Assembly: GCF_024763615.1 (NCBI RefSeq)
Contig: NC_077224.1
Coordinates: 17,639,078-17,703,077 of the forward strand
Source of the DNA: Phlebotomus papatasi
Lineage: Eukaryota > Arthropoda > Insecta > Diptera > Psychodidae
Direction: 5' to 3'
Length of the DNA stretch: 64,000 bases
Under the pieces are notes generated by a model, which was given only the letters and a program-made list of their open reading frames with translations, ran no database searches and had not been told where the DNA came from. Made by a program: the position numbers and the translations under genes. This document shows, one piece after another, positions 63,088 through 64,000 of the stretch; the stretch's first letter is position 1, and every line of letters begins with the position of its first letter.

Positions 63088-64000
63088 CTATAATTTATAT
63101 ACAATATACAGCATAATGTAAATAAAATAACCAAAATATGTACTTACGTGATTTCTTCTATATTGCTTACATTTTCGGGTTAAAATAACTTTATTTTAAT
63201 TCAAGGGAATAGAAAAGGTTAATGGCGTGGAATACTACGTAAATTATGTGATGCCAAACACAATTTAAAAGAAATATTATGCAAAAAACATAATGTGTGC
63301 CGATTCTTATCTAGAATTGTGTTTAAAGTGCTGTATTCTATTATTACACTCAGTTAAAATCTAAGATTCATAAACTTTTCAAATGATATGATGACAGGAG
63401 TGATAAATTCATTTAATTTTATTTTCTTTAATTTTACAACTTTCCCCTGGGAATTTCAAGTCCAGAATGAAATTTTTCACTAATATGGTGTCCTATAACG
63501 GAAAACAGTCGTTGCATTAAACTTTCATACACGATTAATGCAGACGAAACTCTGGAAATCTGACTGAATTGGTGAAGATAAATAAATTATTCATTCGAGA
63601 AAAATATTTGAGCAAGAGTGATTATATTTTATTTAGTCATAATTGATGCATTTTAACGTACATGATGACGTGATAATATCTAAAATAAATAATTGTTATA
63701 TTTTTATGTAAAAATTCCTCATTCACCCGAATATGGACCACTTTTATATGGTTATATAAATAGGAGAAATTCGTAAAGTCTCTGCAATCGTCTTCGTATA
63801 AATGTCAGACATCTCTACTTATTTATAGCGATAAATGCTCCTTGGGTGATTTGACGTTTCCGTTTGTGGCTGATAGCAAGAGTTTTTCAGAATATATTTA
63901 AAATCTGACTTCGGTTAAGTGATTGCTAGGATACAGGGGACTCAAATTAAAAATTTTGACATGTTTTGAATACAGAACTGTGGGGCGCTTTCTTTATTAA
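63088..64000. other. AT-rich DNA, no feature seen
   Basis: No coding frame, RNA gene or transposon end is visible up to the window edge. Confidence 0.55.

Overview
The window looks like gene-poor, repeat-dense DNA of an animal, most likely an insect and probably a dipteran. The base composition is AT-rich, and DNA transposon families normally found in arthropods dominate it: piggyBac-like, pogo-like and mariner-like elements, and many short TA-flanked inverted-repeat elements (MITEs). The host group is an inference from these families, not from a gene. No intact protein-coding gene of the host can be supported. The only recognisable coding sequences are transposon fossils: a non-LTR reverse transcriptase fragment at 9825-10799, a 22-codon pogo transposase start at 36172-36240, a decayed mariner transposase at about 54600-55080 and an isolated zinc-knuckle remnant at 47156-47203.

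Layout. Positions 1-693 hold 2.8 copies of a 245-bp tandem repeat. Positions 966-4879 hold a 23-unit satellite of about 172 bp. From 4.9 to 9.3 kb lie degenerate AT-rich repeats, a tRNA-derived SINE with a clear target-site duplication, and a piggyBac-type MITE with perfect 14-bp ends. From 9.56 to 11.71 kb a TA-flanked inverted-repeat element (copy A) is split by a 5'-truncated LINE. From 12 to 20.9 kb unique DNA is interspersed with MITEs, foldbacks and a composite element. From 21.03 to 28.26 kb there is a nest: one MITE split by a second MITE, split in turn by 6.8 kb that contains three tandem copies of a 1.82-kb non-coding element, one of which carries a further MITE. From 30.95 to 32.47 kb there is a second nest: a minus-strand SINE split by copy B of the inverted-repeat element, itself split by a 312-bp foldback with hammerhead-ribozyme-like motifs in both arms.

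From 33 to 64 kb there are more MITEs, a degenerate GGGATTG-rich repeat with two MITE insertions (43.1-44.9 kb), the mariner fossil (54.3-55.2 kb), an old 440-bp tandem repeat (57.4-58.9 kb) and several unique stretches where I see no gene.

The elements do not form a pathway. What links them is insertion history: split copies, target-site duplications and empty sites among duplicates let many insertions be ordered in time. The most noteworthy item is the hammerhead-like foldback family (31556-31867 and about 16625-16987), whose two copies each have an 11-15 bp target duplication and a one-sided tail of about 26 bp.
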